Shown: positions 19,848 through 29,911, counted from the first letter of the stretch. The stretch: 64,000 nucleotides of DNA from an uncultured Alphaproteobacteria bacterium (GCA_902570155.1 CACFXU010000003.1:1-64000); one strand, 5' to 3'. Numbers and translations are program-made. The notes: generated by a model not told the origin, from the sequence alone.

Positions 19848-21589
19848 ATAAATATGTCCTTGGAATATCATGTTATTTCCATGACTCCTCTGTCTCTTTA
19901 GTTAAAAATGGTAAAATAATATCCGCAGTCCAAGAAGAGCGTTTCACTGGAATTAAAGGTGATTCATCATTTCCTTCAAGATCAATAGAGTGGTGTTTAA
20001 ATTCAAATAATCTTAAAATTTCCGATATAAGTTATATTGTTTTTTATGAAAAACCTCTTAAAAAATTTCTTCGTATTTTAAATTCTTCAATAGAATATTT
20101 TCCTAAATCAAGAAGTTTTTTTGTTTCGCAAATGAAAAGATGGCTATCAGAAAAAATATGGACAAAAACAAATATTGTTAAAAAATTAAAATTTTCTTCC
20201 AATAATATATTATTTTGTCAACATCACTTATCGCATGCTTCTAGTATTTATTATACGAATAACTTAAGCCATAGTTGTATTATGGTTAATGATGGTATTG
20301 GAGAAGATCAAAGTTTTTCTATATGGTCAGGAGAAAAAAATAAAATTAAATTACAAGATGAAATTTTATTTCCTCAATCTTTAGGTTTATTTTATTCAAC
20401 GATGACTTCATTTCTTGGGCATCAAATAAATGAAGGGGAAAATAAAGTTATGAGTATGTCTGCTTATGGTAATAATTCCCTAGATAATGAATTAAATGAA
20501 GTCATCTCAATTTCAGACAAAAATATTTTTCATCAAAATATGGATTATTTTGAATATCAATTTAGTTTGTACAATAATTTTTCAAATAAACTTTCTAATT
20601 TATTAGGAGAACCAAGAATTCCTAACTCTGAATTTTTGAATAAAGATTTTGTTCTTTCTAATAATAGATCTGAAAAATATGCAAACATCGCTTACTCTAC
20701 TCAAAAAATTACAGAAAACATAATTGAAAGACAATCTAATCATGCATATGAAATTTTTCCTTCAGATAATATTTGTTTATCAGGAGGTGTACATTTAAAT
20801 TGTAAAGCAAATAATGAGTCATTTAAAAATTCTAAATTTAAAAATATTTATATAAATTTCTGCCCTTCTGACTCTGGTGGTTCCATTGGTGCTTCATTGT
20901 GGGCTTGGAATAATGTTATAGAGAAAAATGAAAATATATTAAATCAAAATGTGTATTTAGGCCCTTCTTTTGATAATGATTTCATTGAAGAGACTCTAAA
21001 AGATCTAAAAATTAACTACACTAAATTTAATACTACCAAAGAGTTGCTTTCAGATGCTTCAAATTATTTACTTAAAAATAAAATAATATGTTGGTTTCAA
21101 GGTAAATTAGAGTTTGGAAAAAGGGCGCTTGGCAACAGATCAATTTTGGCAAGACCTGATAATAAAAAATTATCCCAAAAGATAAATAATGTTATTAAAA
21201 ATAGAGAGCCTTATCAGCCATTTGCTTCTTCCATATTATATGAAAAAGCTGAAGAGTTTTTTGAAATTGATAAAAAATTTAAAAATAGTTACAAATATAT
21301 GAGTGTTATTGCATATGATAACAAAAAAAATACTAATAAACTCAGCGGTGTTTTACATGTAGATAATTCCTGCAGAATACAATTAGTTCAAGAAAATGAT
21401 AATGATTTATTTTATGGCCTAATTAAAAAATTCTTTGAATTTTCAAATATTCCTCTTTTACTAAATACTTCGTTAAACTTAAAAGGAGAACCAATTGTTG
21501 ATAATCCCATAAAAGCTATTTCAACTTTTTTAAGATCAAATTGTGACTTAATGTATATTGGTAATTTTAAAATTTATAAGAATGATTAA
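19844..21589 (+). CDS. Carbamoyltransferase, NodU/CmcH/SxtI family
   Basis: VLGISCYFHDSSVSLVKNGKIISAVQEERFTGIKGDSSFP...GKLEFGKRALGNRSILARP. Confidence 0.93.
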   Translation: MNKYVLGISCYFHDSSVSLVKNGKIISAVQEERFTGIKGDSSFPSRSIEWCLNSNNLKISDISYIVFYEKPLKKFLRILNSSIEYFPKSRSFFVSQMKRWLSEKIWTKTNIVKKLKFSSNNILFCQHHLSHASSIYYTNNLSHSCIMVNDGIGEDQSFSIWSGEKNKIKLQDEILFPQSLGLFYSTMTSFLGHQINEGENKVMSMSAYGNNSLDNELNEVISISDKNIFHQNMDYFEYQFSLYNNFSNKLSNLLGEPRIPNSEFLNKDFVLSNNRSEKYANIAYSTQKITENIIERQSNHAYEIFPSDNICLSGGVHLNCKANNESFKNSKFKNIYINFCPSDSGGSIGASLWAWNNVIEKNENILNQNVYLGPSFDNDFIEETLKDLKINYTKFNTTKELLSDASNYLLKNKIICWFQGKLEFGKRALGNRSILARPDNKKLSQKINNVIKNREPYQPFASSILYEKAEEFFEIDKKFKNSYKYMSVIAYDNKKNTNKLSGVLHVDNSCRIQLVQENDNDLFYGLIKKFFEFSNIPLLLNTSLNLKGEPIVDNPIKAISTFLRSNCDLMYIGNFKIYKND

Positions 21590-21767
21590 TTTTATAAAAA
21601 GTTTTATTTCTAGAATTGAAACATTTTTTCAGCTTTTTTCCTTTGTTTTTAAAAATCTTGATTTTGGAAAATTATTGTTAATCTTCGCCTTATTTATTGC
21701 ATCAATTCTATTTTTGGTTTTTAAACTTTTTGAGTTTATGGCTCCGTTTACGTATTTAGCTTTATAG
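21582..21767 (+). CDS. DUF5989-like small membrane protein (start trimmed from 21558)
   Basis: 61-aa protein ending MAPFTYLAL, just 3' of the carbamoyltransferase, as typical for DUF5989. Confidence 0.65.
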   Translation: MINFIKSFISRIETFFQLFSFVFKNLDFGKLLLIFALFIASILFLVFKLFEFMAPFTYLAL

Positions 21768-21845
21768 TTTTAATCTAAATTAAAATATTATTAAGCATAT
21801 GATATTTCAATATAGTAAGTAATAATGTTTGAATTATTACAAATA

Positions 21846-22466
21846 TCAGAATTTTGCAGCATCTCCATCTATGAATGCATTAAAAGAAACTGATCTTCTT
21901 TCCTCATCAGAAAAGAACGGATAGACTGTATGCATCATATAACTTGGAAATATAAATAAATCTCCAACCTCGGGCTTTACATCATAAACGGATGAAACTA
22001 AAAGTTGTGTCGATCCATGTATAAATGCGATTTTTCCATTCTTGTTTTGATCTTTGTATGATGAGCCTAAGTCCTTTGGCATTTTTGTGTACATTACTCC
22101 TGACAAATGGCCATCATGCCAATGAATTGGATTGTAGTCACTCTCAAACTGACAAACAGCCCAACTAGATTTTAAATCAAATTTCTTAATTTCTTTTTGT
22201 AATGTTGATTTAACAAAATTAAATACAAATTTATAAAGAACATCTTTTAAATTTTGATCAAGAAATTCTTTTGTTAATCTAATTTCATATTTAATTTCAC
22301 CTGCTAATTGTTTGCCATGATATAATTCATCAATTTTATTTTGATCTCTCAATATTTCATCAATATGATTGTTAAGTGTAGTTATTGTATCATCTGATAA
22401 TTTATATTTGCCTATAGCTGGTGAAAATGGTCGTATAATTTGACCTTGAATCATGCTTTCGTTCAT
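21846..22466 (-). CDS. Putative 2OG-Fe(II) oxygenase-like protein
   Basis: HxD-type motif HWHDGHLSGVMY, distal histidine in MMHTVYPF, and arginine in ERRSVSFNAF. Confidence 0.78.
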   Translation of the reverse strand: MNESMIQGQIIRPFSPAIGKYKLSDDTITTLNNHIDEILRDQNKIDELYHGKQLAGEIKYEIRLTKEFLDQNLKDVLYKFVFNFVKSTLQKEIKKFDLKSSWAVCQFESDYNPIHWHDGHLSGVMYTKMPKDLGSSYKDQNKNGKIAFIHGSTQLLVSSVYDVKPEVGDLFIFPSYMMHTVYPFFSDEERRSVSFNAFIDGDAAKF

Positions 22467-22514
22467 ATTTTATTAACTTTAATTATATTAAATTTTATAA
22501 TATAGTTAAATAAA

Positions 22515-22856
22515 ATGAAATATAATTTAAATTGTCATTGTGGAGCGGTTGAATTAGAAGTTTTAACAGACTTAGAAATCATTAAACAGTGTAACTGCTC
22601 TATTTGTATAAGAAAAAACGCTAAAATGTGTATGGTCCCTAAAGAAGCAATAAATATTCTTAAAGGAAAAGAAAACTTAACTTCTTACAAATTTAATACA
22701 ATGATTGCTGAACATTTTTTTTGTAAGATTTGTGGCATCTATACTCATCATCACAGGAGAAGTGATCCAAATGGGGCAGCAATAAATATTGGATGTATAG
22801 ATTCAATTGATCCTTTTAAATATGATGCTGACTTTATCGATATGAAAAATAAATAA
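22515..22856 (+). CDS. GFA/CENP-V domain protein
   Basis: Cys patterns CHCGAVELEV, CNCSICIRKN, CKICGIYTHHHRRSDP. Confidence 0.88.
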   Translation: MKYNLNCHCGAVELEVLTDLEIIKQCNCSICIRKNAKMCMVPKEAINILKGKENLTSYKFNTMIAEHFFCKICGIYTHHHRRSDPNGAAINIGCIDSIDPFKYDADFIDMKNK

Positions 22857-22860
22857 TTTT

Positions 22861-23847
22861 ATGTCGTTTGAATTTTTAGCTTCGAAAATTCAAAAAAATA
22901 ATTTTTTACTCATAGGTAGAGCTGGGATTGATATTTATCCTGATCCACCGGGTACTAAAACTGAAAACGCCAAATCCTTTGTTACTCATCTAGGAGGATC
23001 TTCCGCAAATATGGCTGTTCAATTAACTTTATTTGGTGGTAATTGTAATTTACTTACGAGAGTATCTGATGATGCTTTAGGTAGATTGGCTATTAATCAA
23101 CTAAATCATTATGGTGTTAAAAATAAATTAGTAAAATTTGAAAAAAATGAATCAAGAATTTCTTTCGCTATAGTTGAAACTACGGTTAAGGATCATCAAT
23201 CAATTATCTATAGACATAAAGCTTCTGATTTATTTTTAAATAAAAATGATATTGAAAATGCTGATATACAAAATTTTGATTGTGTATTAATTACTGGGAC
23301 TTCTCTAGCAGCTGAACCTTCAAGGAGTGCTACCTTATATGCTTTAGATATAGCAAATAAAAATAATATTCCTGTAATTATGGATATTGATTATAGACCA
23401 TATACTTGGGAATCATCTAATAAAGCAAAAGAAGTTTATAATTTAGCATCAAGTAAATGTAGCGGTGTAATTGGCAATGATGATGAGTTTGGAGTGTTAG
23501 CTGGTGATTACAATAATGGTTTAGATCATGCTAAACAATTAGCGAAAAATTTAAGCTTAATTATTTATAAAAAAGGTGAAAAAGGCTCTATTACTTTTGC
23601 AATGAACAAAGAAATTAAAAAAGGAATATTTCCCGTTAAACCCTTGAAACCAACTGGAGCCGGTGATGCATTTATGGGCTCATTAATAGGATCAATTTTA
23701 AAAGCTAATGATTTAGAAAAATCTATAGAAATAGGATCAGCCGCAGCAGCTATTGTAGTAACTAAAGTCGGTTGTGCACCAGCAATGCCAAATTTAAATG
23801 AAATTTTAGAGTTTATGAAATATAATAAAATTAATGAAGGAGAATAA
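22861..23847 (+). CDS. iolC: PfkB-family sugar kinase, IolC-like
   Basis: LGGSSANMAVQL, IMDIDYRPYTWES, PTGAGDAFMGSL. Confidence 0.82.
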   Translation: MSFEFLASKIQKNNFLLIGRAGIDIYPDPPGTKTENAKSFVTHLGGSSANMAVQLTLFGGNCNLLTRVSDDALGRLAINQLNHYGVKNKLVKFEKNESRISFAIVETTVKDHQSIIYRHKASDLFLNKNDIENADIQNFDCVLITGTSLAAEPSRSATLYALDIANKNNIPVIMDIDYRPYTWESSNKAKEVYNLASSKCSGVIGNDDEFGVLAGDYNNGLDHAKQLAKNLSLIIYKKGEKGSITFAMNKEIKKGIFPVKPLKPTGAGDAFMGSLIGSILKANDLEKSIEIGSAAAAIVVTKVGCAPAMPNLNEILEFMKYNKINEGE

Positions 23848-24691
23848 TATGCATATTCCACCATTTGATAATAAAAACAAGCCAATTGTAGATATAGAAG
23901 ACAGTAGAGTTCCTTTGAATTATTTTAACATAGTAAAATTAAATAAAGATCAATCTTTTGAGTATCAAACCCCTGGTTATGAAACATGTATAGTACCTGC
24001 TACTGGAACAATTAATGTAGAAATTGAAGGAATAAAAGTTGAGTCATTAGGTACTAGAACAGTTGATGTGTGGGATGGGGAGCCAGAGGGTGTTTATGTT
24101 CCGTCTAATACAAAAGCTCAATTTACATCTTTAGTAGATAATTCAGAAATTTTTATTGCTGGTGCAAAATATGATAAAACTCTTGAACCATTTGCTGTTC
24201 GAGCAAATGAAATTGATTTAGTTCAGTACGGCTCTGATGATACAAAAACTCATAGAAAAATTAAACATATTTTAGGTGCTAAGCATCATGATAAAGTTGG
24301 AAGATTGCTTTGTAATGAACTTTATACCGTTGGGCAGGGAGGTTGGTCTGGGTTTCCTCCTCATAAGCATGATACAGATCGTCTACCTGATGAAACTAGA
24401 CATGATGAAACATATAATTACAGATTTAAACCTAATAATGGATTTGGATTCCAGATGTTTCAGCAAGTTGATGATAAAGTTGGCAAAGCTGAACATATAA
24501 TTGATGGTTCAACCATCATGATTAGAACTGGCTATCATCCTTGTGTTGTGGCTCCAGGTTATGAGATGTATTATTTCACAATTCTTGGTGGACTTTCTCA
24601 GAGATCTCTTGTGCAATTTTTTCAACCTGAACATGCATATCAAGTTGAAACTATTCCCGGTATTAAAGATATGATTGCTAAATATAAATGA
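23834..24691 (+). CDS. iolB: 5-deoxy-glucuronate isomerase, IolB-like
   Basis: GGWSGFPPHKHDTDRLPDETRHDETYNYRF, RTGYHPCVVAPGYEMYYFTILGG. Confidence 0.85.
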   Translation: MKENNMHIPPFDNKNKPIVDIEDSRVPLNYFNIVKLNKDQSFEYQTPGYETCIVPATGTINVEIEGIKVESLGTRTVDVWDGEPEGVYVPSNTKAQFTSLVDNSEIFIAGAKYDKTLEPFAVRANEIDLVQYGSDDTKTHRKIKHILGAKHHDKVGRLLCNELYTVGQGGWSGFPPHKHDTDRLPDETRHDETYNYRFKPNNGFGFQMFQQVDDKVGKAEHIIDGSTIMIRTGYHPCVVAPGYEMYYFTILGGLSQRSLVQFFQPEHAYQVETIPGIKDMIAKYK

Positions 24692-25518
24692 CAGCGGTAA
24701 ATTTAAAAACTTTACTAACTAAAGCTAATCGTAATAATTATTCTGTAGCTGGATTAGTCGTAATTAGTTGGGAAGATGCTATTGCTTACACAGAAGCTGC
24801 ACATGAAACAAAAATTCCAATTATTTTACAAGCAGGCCCTTCTTGTAGACAATATACTCCTGTTTCTATTTTGGGAAAAATGTTTAGATATCTTGCAGAA
24901 CAAACGAAAACGCCTATTTGTTGTCATTTAGATCATGGATTTTCATATGACGAATGTATAGAAGGAATAGAATCTGGTTTTACATCTGTAATGTTCGACG
25001 GATCAAAACTTCCATTAAATAAAAATATCAAAGTTAGTTCAAAAATATCAAATATTGCTCATAAATATAATATTTCAGTTGAAGGTGAAGTAGGTATAGT
25101 AGGCTATCATAATGGCAATACATCTTTTGGAACAGATATTGAGGAAGCAAAAAAATATAGTTTAGAGAGTGGAGTAGATGCAATGGCAATATCAGTTGGT
25201 AATACACATTTGCAACAATCAAAGATAGCAAAAATAGATTATAATAAAATCTTAAAAATTCAAAAAATATCGAAACTACCTTTAGTTTTACATGGCAGTA
25301 GTGGTATAAATTCTAATATGAGAAAAAAAATAGCAAGAAATACGAAAGTAGCTAAATTTAATATAGGCACCGAATTAAGAATAACTGCATGTAAAAGCTT
25401 AAGAAAAAGTTATAATAAAAAAAAATCAAGTTTTGATAAAATAGAAATAATAAAACCTTCAATAATTGAATTAAAAAAACATACAAAAAAAATAATAAAA
25501 AATATTGGGCCAATATAA
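24688..25518 (+). CDS. Class II fructose-bisphosphate/ketose-bisphosphate aldolase family
   Basis: TPICCHLDHGFSYDECIEGIESGFTSVMFDGSKLP, VEGEVGIVG, LVLHGSSGI. Confidence 0.88.
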   Translation: MTAVNLKTLLTKANRNNYSVAGLVVISWEDAIAYTEAAHETKIPIILQAGPSCRQYTPVSILGKMFRYLAEQTKTPICCHLDHGFSYDECIEGIESGFTSVMFDGSKLPLNKNIKVSSKISNIAHKYNISVEGEVGIVGYHNGNTSFGTDIEEAKKYSLESGVDAMAISVGNTHLQQSKIAKIDYNKILKIQKISKLPLVLHGSSGINSNMRKKIARNTKVAKFNIGTELRITACKSLRKSYNKKKSSFDKIEIIKPSIIELKKHTKKIIKNIGPI

Positions 25519-26402
25519 TGAATGTTTTAGGATTTATTGGTGGAAGTGGAATTTATAAACTAGAATTTTTAACTGATATAAAAGAACATCAAATTAAATC
25601 TTCATTTGGCGATCCCTCAGGTCCAATTATTGAAGGTAAAATTGATAATAACACTGTATATTTTTTATCACGTCATGGAGAAGGTCATACTTTGTCACCA
25701 TCTTCAATTAACTATTGTGCCAATATTGATTGTTTAAAACAAGTTGGTGTAACCGATTTGATATCTCTTTCAGCTGTAGGTTCTTTAAAAGATAATTTAA
25801 AACCAGGTACATTTGTTATTGTTGATCAATTTATAGATAGAACAATAAACAGAAAAAAAAGTTTTTTTGATAAAGGAATAGTTGCTCATGTTCCTATGGC
25901 TCATCCAACATGTGAAGTTTTGATGAATTTATCAAAAAATATATGTGAAAATATTAAAATCAATTATTCATTTGGTGGAACATATCTTGTAATGGAAGGA
26001 CCTCAGTTTTCAACTTATGCTGAATCAAATCTTTATATTGATTGGGGTTGTGATGTTATAGGAATGACAAATATGCCAGAAGCAAAATTAGCAAGAGAAG
26101 CGGAAATTAGATATTGTTCTATTTCAATGGTTACAGATTATGATTGCTGGCATCCAGATCATGATAAAGTAGATTTAAGTATGATTATAAAAACCTTAAA
26201 TGATAATGTTGATAATTCAAAAAATTTTATTAAAAATTTTAGCTCAAAATACTATGAAGGTGTATCTTTTGAAAATGATAAAACATCAAATATTTTAGAT
26301 ACATCTATAATTACAAAAAAAGAATTTTGGGATAAAGACTTAGAGAATAATTTATTCAATATATTAAAAAGATATAAGAAAAATTCTAATGCTAGTAAAT
26401 GA
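25518..26402 (+). CDS. mtnP: S-methyl-5'-thioadenosine phosphorylase
   Basis: GFIGGSGIYKLEFL, SRHGEGHTLSPSSINY, MEGPQFSTYAES, GMTNMPEAKLAREAEIRY. Confidence 0.93.
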   Translation: MNVLGFIGGSGIYKLEFLTDIKEHQIKSSFGDPSGPIIEGKIDNNTVYFLSRHGEGHTLSPSSINYCANIDCLKQVGVTDLISLSAVGSLKDNLKPGTFVIVDQFIDRTINRKKSFFDKGIVAHVPMAHPTCEVLMNLSKNICENIKINYSFGGTYLVMEGPQFSTYAESNLYIDWGCDVIGMTNMPEAKLAREAEIRYCSISMVTDYDCWHPDHDKVDLSMIIKTLNDNVDNSKNFIKNFSSKYYEGVSFENDKTSNILDTSIITKKEFWDKDLENNLFNILKRYKKNSNASK

Positions 26403-27468
26403 TGAACATTTAACAACTATTTGGTATGATAAAGCTAAAGAAGTTGTAAAAATAATAGATCAAAGGCTTCTACCATTTGAATTAAAGATAGTAGAATTAA
26501 AAACTCTAGAAGATTTTTGTTTTGCTATTAAAGAAATGCAAGTTAGGGGCGCCCCCCTAATAGGTGTCACTGCTGCATATGGAATGTATGCAGCATCTAA
26601 AAATACTAAAAATTTTTCAGAATTAGAAAAAGCAGGTGATAGTCTTAAGTCAACAAGACCTACAGCAGTTAATTTATCCTGGGCAGTAGATAAAATTATT
26701 ACAGAGATTAAAGATATGGAAAAATCTAACTTACAGGAAATAATTCTTTCAATTGCTAATGAAATCAGAGATCAAGATATAATTAATTGTAAAGCTATAG
26801 GTGAAAATGGATCTAAACTTATTGAAAATATTTACAAAAAAACACAAAAAAAAGTAAATGTTTTGACACACTGTAATGCTGGGTGGTTAGCTGCTGTTGA
26901 TTGGGGAACTGCTTTAGCACCTATATTTATTGCAAATCAAAAAAAAATCCCAATACATGTTTGGATTGACGAAACTAGACCAAGAAATCAAGGTTTCAAT
27001 CTTACAGCTTGGGAATTAATGCATGAAAAGATAGAAAATTCATTAATCGTAGACAACGTCGGAGGTCATTTAATGCAAAATGGCATGATAGATCTTTGTA
27101 TAACTGGAACAGACAGAACCTCTTTAAATGGTGATGTTTGTAATAAAATTGGCACATATTTAAAGGCTTTAGCTGCAAAAGATAATGACATTCCTTTTTA
27201 CGTTGCAGCACCAATTTCTAGTATAGATTTTAATATTAAAAATGGAGCAAAAGAAATACCTATAGAAGAAAGAGATCCAGACGAAGTATCCGTTATTGAG
27301 GGTATTGACGAAAATAATAATCGAAAGAAAATTAAAATTATACCTGAAGGTTCAAACTGCAAAAACTATGCCTTTGATATAACTCCAGCTAAATATATTA
27401 CTAAATTGATTACAGAAAAAGGAGTTGTAGATAGTAATGAAGAATCTATAGGTGGATTAAAAGATTAA
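26389..27468 (+). CDS. mtnA: S-methyl-5-thioribose-1-phosphate isomerase
   Basis: MQVRGAPLIGVTAAYG, THCNAGWLAAVDWGTALAPI, IDETRPRNQGFNLTAWEL. Confidence 0.93.
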   Translation: MLVNDEHLTTIWYDKAKEVVKIIDQRLLPFELKIVELKTLEDFCFAIKEMQVRGAPLIGVTAAYGMYAASKNTKNFSELEKAGDSLKSTRPTAVNLSWAVDKIITEIKDMEKSNLQEIILSIANEIRDQDIINCKAIGENGSKLIENIYKKTQKKVNVLTHCNAGWLAAVDWGTALAPIFIANQKKIPIHVWIDETRPRNQGFNLTAWELMHEKIENSLIVDNVGGHLMQNGMIDLCITGTDRTSLNGDVCNKIGTYLKALAAKDNDIPFYVAAPISSIDFNIKNGAKEIPIEERDPDEVSVIEGIDENNNRKKIKIIPEGSNCKNYAFDITPAKYITKLITEKGVVDSNEESIGGLKD

Positions 27469-27469
27469 T

Positions 27470-29482
27470 ATGAAAAATGAGTGGAAAGAAAGTTTAGCTA
27501 AAAAATATATCAAAGAATATCAGTTAAAGAAAGTTAGCAAAGATTTAGCATTAAGAATATATTCAACGCATTTATTAGGTAATAATCCAGAACTTGTTTT
27601 ACATGGAGGGGGCAATACATCTGTAAAATCAATTAAAAAGAATTTATTTGGAAAAGAAAACGATGTACTTTTTGTCAAAGGAAGTGGATGGGATATGTCA
27701 AACCTAAATGAAAGAGGATTGCCAGGTCTATATCTCAATCCTCTACTTAAAACACTATCTTTAAAAAAAATGAGTGATGAAAAGATGATTAATTATTTGA
27801 GATCAAACTTACTTGACTCAAGCTCTCCTAATCCATCAATTGAAACTCTTTTACATGCTTATTTACCATTTAAATATGTAGATCATACACATTCAAATGC
27901 GATTTTAAGTTTAGTCAATTTAGATAATTCAAAAGAGATATTAAATAAAATTTATAAAGATAAAATTGCAATAGTTCCCTACGTAATGCCAGGATTTGAA
28001 CTTGCTAAATTATGTCATATGGTAATTTCAAAAAATCCTAAAGTTGAAGGATTAATACTTTTAAATCATGGCATTTTCACTTTTGGAAATACAGCAAAAA
28101 AAAGTTATGATAGAATGATTAAGCTTGTAACATTAGCTGAAAATTTTTTAAACAAGAAAAAAAAATTAATAAAATATAATATTAATAACAAAAAAATAAA
28201 TATTACTGATGTTCAGCTATGTATTAGAAATTTATACCATTACTTTACAAACAAAAGATGGATAATAAAATTTAATAATAAGATTGAAGATGTAAAATTT
28301 ACAAATCGAAAAGATTTATTTAATTTATTTAATAAAGGACCTGTCACGCCTGATCATGTTATTAGAATAAAATCAGAACCATTAATAATACCCAATAAAC
28401 ATTTATCATCGAGCAAAATGATATCTAATCATATTAATGCATATATTAAAAAATATAAAAATTATTTTAAAAAATATAAAAAAAATATTAGAAATTCCAA
28501 AATTGCCGATCCTTTACCAAGAATTATTATTTTAGAAGGAATAGGTTTTCTATCAATAGGTCTTAATAAAAAAGAAATGCAAGTTTCCTACGATATATTT
28601 GATGCAATGAAAAAAGTTATAATTAAAGCAAATTTAGTTTCAAAATTCAAATCAATTAACAACACGGATATTTTCAAAATGGAATACTGGCCATTAGAAA
28701 GAGCAAAATTGAATAATCAAAATATAAAAAAATTTAATGGAAATGTTGCAGTAATTACAGGTGGTGCTGGTAAAATTGGAAGCGCAATTGCAAATAAATT
28801 TATAAATGAAAATATTGAAGTTATACTTTTAGATAAAAACTTTAAAAATCTTGATATAAATATCAAAAAGAAATGTCTATGTATTGAATGTGATTTAACT
28901 AATAATTCTCAAATTAATAAAGCATTAAATAAGATATTAAAATTATTCGGTGGTATAGATATTCTAATAGCAAACTCTGGTGCAGCATTTCAAGGTAGTA
29001 TGTTAAATGTAAAAAAAGATATTTTGGAAAAAAGTCTAGAAGTAAATTTTTATAGTCATCATAACGTAGTCCAAAAAATTGCAAATATTATGGTATCACA
29101 AGGATTTGGAGGTTCCATTTCTCTTAATTTGTCAAAACAATCTATAAATCCAGGTAAAGATTTTGGACCATATGGTATTGCAAAAGCTAGCTCGTTATTT
29201 TCTATGAAACAATATGCATTAGAATTTGGAAAATATAACATTCGAGTTAATGGAATTAATGCTGACCGTGTAAAAAGTGGTTTATTAACTGATCAGTTTA
29301 TTAAAGAAAGAGCAAAAGCTAGAAATATGTCTTCAAATGAATATTTAAATAATAACTTACTGCAAAAACAAGTAACTGCAGAAGATGTTGCTGAAGCATT
29401 TTTTGCACAATTATCTTTTGAAAAAACAACTGGAAATATTATTACTGTTGATGGCGGTAATATTGAAGCTAGTTTAAGATAG
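27470..29482 (+). CDS. Bifunctional class II aldolase/adducin-short-chain dehydrogenase fusion
   Basis: Aldolase half: LHGGGNTSVK, DHTHSNAILSL, LLNHGIFTFG. SDR half: GGAGKIGSAIANKF and YGIAKAS. Confidence 0.9.
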   Translation: MKNEWKESLAKKYIKEYQLKKVSKDLALRIYSTHLLGNNPELVLHGGGNTSVKSIKKNLFGKENDVLFVKGSGWDMSNLNERGLPGLYLNPLLKTLSLKKMSDEKMINYLRSNLLDSSSPNPSIETLLHAYLPFKYVDHTHSNAILSLVNLDNSKEILNKIYKDKIAIVPYVMPGFELAKLCHMVISKNPKVEGLILLNHGIFTFGNTAKKSYDRMIKLVTLAENFLNKKKKLIKYNINNKKINITDVQLCIRNLYHYFTNKRWIIKFNNKIEDVKFTNRKDLFNLFNKGPVTPDHVIRIKSEPLIIPNKHLSSSKMISNHINAYIKKYKNYFKKYKKNIRNSKIADPLPRIIILEGIGFLSIGLNKKEMQVSYDIFDAMKKVIIKANLVSKFKSINNTDIFKMEYWPLERAKLNNQNIKKFNGNVAVITGGAGKIGSAIANKFINENIEVILLDKNFKNLDINIKKKCLCIECDLTNNSQINKALNKILKLFGGIDILIANSGAAFQGSMLNVKKDILEKSLEVNFYSHHNVVQKIANIMVSQGFGGSISLNLSKQSINPGKDFGPYGIAKASSLFSMKQYALEFGKYNIRVNGINADRVKSGLLTDQFIKERAKARNMSSNEYLNNNLLQKQVTAEDVAEAFFAQLSFEKTTGNIITVDGGNIEASLR

Positions 29483-29898
29483 TGTTATTAAAATTTTTAG
29501 AAAAACTTGGAAGAAAGAAAATTGTTCTAGATAGAGGACCATCTCATCCAGAATTTCATAAAGCAAAACCATGGATGGAAAGATACTACCTATTATTTAG
29601 AAAAAGACCAAAATGGTTTCCATTTAATATTCTGATTCATAAAATGTTAGATGATGATCATGGTGAAGGAGTTCATAATCATCTTTGTCCTTATATAACA
29701 ATTATTTTAAAAGGTGGTTATTGGGAAACAACAAAAAAAGGAAAATTTTGGAGACCCCCGGGATACATTGGATTTAGGACTGCTGATCATTTACACAGAG
29801 TTGATTTAAAGCCTAATACAAACACAATGACAATATTTATTCCTGGACCTTTTGGTTTTAGAAAAACTAAAAGAGCTGATTACAAAACAAAAATATAA
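29482..29898 (+). CDS. Cupin-like protein (GTG start)
   Basis: EGVHNHLCPYITIILKGGYWE...FRTADHLHRVDL resembles cupin metal-binding motifs; start overlaps upstream stop. Confidence 0.55.
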   Translation: MLLKFLEKLGRKKIVLDRGPSHPEFHKAKPWMERYYLLFRKRPKWFPFNILIHKMLDDDHGEGVHNHLCPYITIILKGGYWETTKKGKFWRPPGYIGFRTADHLHRVDLKPNTNTMTIFIPGPFGFRKTKRADYKTKI

Positions 29899-29911
29899 TT
29901 ATTTAAATAAA

